A DNA stretch of 64,000 bases from Toxorhynchites rutilus septentrionalis (lineage: Eukaryota; Arthropoda; Insecta; Diptera; Culicidae). Of the stretch, positions 61,868-64,000 are shown piece after piece (the stretch's first letter is position 1; every line of letters begins with the position of its first letter). The stretch covers positions 96,875,015 through 96,939,014 of the forward strand of contig NC_073746.1 of assembly GCF_029784135.1 (NCBI RefSeq), written 5' to 3'. The translations under genes were made by a program, and so were the position numbers. The notes below the pieces were generated by a model, which made no database searches, was not told where the DNA came from, and saw nothing but the letters and a program-made list of their open reading frames with translations.

Positions 61868-62612
61868 GGCTGCTTGTGTTGGTTTGTTGATCTGATGTGA
61901 TGCGAAACGATGTGGTCTACGGTTTCGATGAGAATGATCGTTACGGAAGGAAGGAAGGTCTTGTATTATAGAGACTTTAAACTTTTGCAGTTCATTCGTC
62001 TCTAGCCTTGAGAAAGGCCCTTTGAAAACTCTACTCTACTCTACTACTCTACTCCAGCGCTACCACCTCCGCTCTCTTGCCTTGAGAAAGGCACTCGATC
62101 CCTCGCCGTCCAGCTCGTCCAGCAACGATGTTGTCCAGTCGGTGTCCACACAAAGAATGTGATCGTTACGGCAGCGGAGCGGGGATTTTTATGCTGACTG
62201 GCTGGCTCGAGAATTACGCATGTGTGAGACTGCGACCAATGTTTCGTTCATTTTTTTCTTTTTCCTTTCCAATCGTGCTTCATTCTATTTCGCTGCTGCT
62301 CTAGTTGCCCGCTTTGGTCGGTACGATTTGAGGAGCACAAAATGGACCAATCAAAAATGGGCACATAGTGCATTTTGACAATGCTTGATATTTCACAATT
62401 ATTCAATTATTTATCTCAAGAAAAATGAAATGTTATTCATTATGATAGATGCGTAGATATATTTCCTATCAATTGATGCAAAAACCTTTGCGATCTATTG
62501 AGAAATGCTCGAGTTATAAGCGTTCCAAATCTTGCATTTTTTCCTACTTGTTCAGTGCCTAGATTTCCATTTCACCCCCTATATCTTCCGGTTAGACGTA
62601 GTCCTACGTCAA

Positions 62613-63105
62613 AAGTATTTTCGGTAGTGAATATCAAAAGACAAATTTGAACCAGAGAATGGGCAAGAACAAACACGTTTTTGATGAAAAGTCAAAATAT
62701 CCCATTTGATTTGGCCTGATATATCCACTCGATTTCATGTGATCAACAAGTCTCAGTTATAAAATTATAAACAACATTTATATTGTCATCATTCAGCTTA
62801 GCATTAATTTTGCTTTCAGCTTTCATTCACGCCTACTACATACTTTCGCCAATCAACTTCAACGTTCCATCGAGACAACCCACGGCAAATTTTTTGGCTT
62901 AACTTTTATATAACAGAATATGCGCAGAAAAAACCATTCAAGAACCAACCATTAATTTTTGTTGTTTGTTGTCCTATGAATAAATGAAATGTAAACGTAA
63001 GACTCACTTTGGGTGTCAAAATACAATCAAATATCATTTAATATTTGTTTTTTATTCGGAACCGCGATGATACAGGTCGGACTCGATTATATAGAAACTC
63101 GATTA
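62613..63105. other. AT-rich DNA, no gene seen
   Basis: Nothing recognisable between two members of the TTGACGTRGGACTA family. Confidence 0.5.
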
Positions 63106-64000
63106 TTGACGTGGGACTACGTCTAACCGGAATATATGGGGGGGAACATAGAATATTTTGAATGCCTATAACTCGAACATTTCTTGCTGTATCAGAAAGA
63201 TGATTGTATCAATTGATAGGGAATATTTCTACGCATCTATTGTAGTTAATAAAATGTTATTTTTCACTAGATAAACAATTGAATAACTGTAAAATGTTAA
63301 GCGTTATCTAAAAGCATTATATAAACTGCCTCGTTTTGATTGGCCCGATTTACGGTTTCCCCTACACAGCCATCATAACCAAGCAGCCTTGGGTAAATCG
63401 GTATTGCAAATACATGAAAGTAGAGAGATTTTTGTTCTCACCATAATTTGTTCCCTAACACAGACTTCAAAACCATGCACCGTTGAAGAAATCGGCCTTG
63501 CAAATACATGAAAGTAGGGGGAGCTTTTGGTCCTCCCGAAATGTGTTCCCTAACAGAGATTTCAAAACCAAGGTGCCTGGAGGAAATCGGCATTGCAAAT
63601 TCATGCAAGTTGGCATTTTTGTTCCGGCTGAAATGTGTTTCCCTAACACAGACTTCAAATCCATGGAGCTTGGAGAAATTGGCGTTGCAAATACCAGTAA
63701 GTCGAGGGCATTTATGTTCCGACTGAAATGTGTTTCCCTAACACAGGCTTCAGAGCCAAGGTGTCTGGGTAAATTTGCATTGCAAATTCATGCAGGTCAG
63801 GAGTATTTTTGTTCCAACTGAATAGTGTTTCCCCAATACAGACTTCCAAATCAAGGGGAAATCGGCTTTGCAAATAAAGGCAAACTGCGGACACTTTTGT
63901 ATTCGCTTGCTTTTGTGCAGACTAGAATATGTTTCCCTAACACGGTCTTCTAAACATAGGAACCTGGGAAAATCGTGCAGACACTAGAGGCGAATCAACT
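63106..64000 (+). mobile_element. TTGACGTGGGACTA-family repeat element, copy 4 (cut by window end)
   Basis: It starts TTGACGTGGGACTACGTCTA and carries at least five ~95-bp inner units ('CCCTAACACAGACTTCAAAA', 'AAATCGGCATTGCAAATTCA'). It runs off the right edge inside the hairpin motif (AGAGGCGAATCAACT). Confidence 0.8.

Larger units (their letters stand above)
59969..62612 (-). mobile_element. TTGACGTAGGACTA-family element carrying H2A sequence
   Basis: The right edge is the inverse of TTGACGTAGGACTACGTCTA (62612) and the left edge is TGACGTAGGACTATAC (59969). Next to the right edge it shares the family start (CCGGAAGATATAGGGGGTGA, 'TATAACTCGAGCATTTC', 'ATAGATGCGTAGAAATA'-type text). Instead of the ~95-bp units it carries two broken histone H2A copies, CCAAT and TATA-like promoter text, the GAGGC-type hairpin motif (61972-62004), and a ~90-bp block ending in 'CAGCTTGTGACATATT' that occurs two to three times. 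Confidence 0.65.

Overview
The window looks like animal, insect nuclear DNA, most likely from a mosquito (Culicidae, probably Aedes; this is inference). The evidence is the mix of repeats: DD37E and DD41D IS630-Tc1-mariner transposons, tRNA-derived SINEs, I-clade LINEs with an RNase H domain, and Helitron-like elements with TC(TA)n starts and CTAG ends. One host gene segment is convincing: the first coding exon of the netrin receptor unc-5, on the minus strand at 1400-2275. It has a signal peptide, a long acidic low-complexity stretch and the start of the first Ig domain, and it ends at a canonical splice donor. The rest of unc-5 lies off the left edge. The other ~61 kb is therefore upstream or 5'-UTR-intron territory of unc-5 (inference), and I see no other functional host gene in it.

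Layout, left to right. 1-2.8 kb: unc-5 exon and flanks. 3.3-5.0 kb: a degenerate tandem repeat and a TTAA-flanked MITE. 5.9-8.0 kb: a possible element with GACGTAG termini carrying an internally deleted mariner. 8.4-9.2 kb: a 480-bp tRNA-headed SINE and a LINE scrap. 9.7-12.0 kb: a deleted DD41D transposon with a 1.3-kb repeat element inside it. 13.4-17.5 kb: a LINE remnant and two head-to-head Helitron-like elements. 17.5-19.8 kb: single-copy DNA. 19.9-23.2 kb: a long-inverted-repeat element with a nested 1.2-kb MITE. 23.2-25.9 kb: single-copy DNA. 25.9-28.0 kb: two mariners fused head to head. 28.0-30.5 kb: a second Helitron-like copy with a clean DD37E insertion. 30.9-32.6 kb: a hAT element with perfect 8-bp target duplications and a SINE inside. 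33.4-37.7 kb: a decayed pogo-type element carrying an I-clade LINE with an inverted segment. 39.7-40.5 kb: a large foldback. 42-45.9 kb: a GGTC-type repeat, a young SINE and satellite-like repeats. 46.4-48.1 kb: a patchwork LINE. 48.2-53.6 kb: a Tc-like element, a second 1.3-kb repeat element and a 3-kb I-clade LINE. 53.8-56.5 kb: a pogo-type transposon with an apparently intact two-exon transposase of 550 residues ending in a PHD-like zinc finger. 56.5-58.3 kb: single-copy DNA. 58.3-64 kb: three more members of the TTGACGTGGGACTA family, one of which carries two broken histone H2A copies.

The points that most deserve a second look are these: the intact pogo transposase with a PHD-like tail; capture of histone H2A sequence inside a repeat element; the palindrome GACGTRGGACTACGTC that recurs at the ends of otherwise different repeats; and the nested insertions, whose empty sites and target duplications can be read directly. 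Nothing here works together as an operon or pathway. The window is a record of successive transposon invasions upstream of a developmental guidance-receptor gene.
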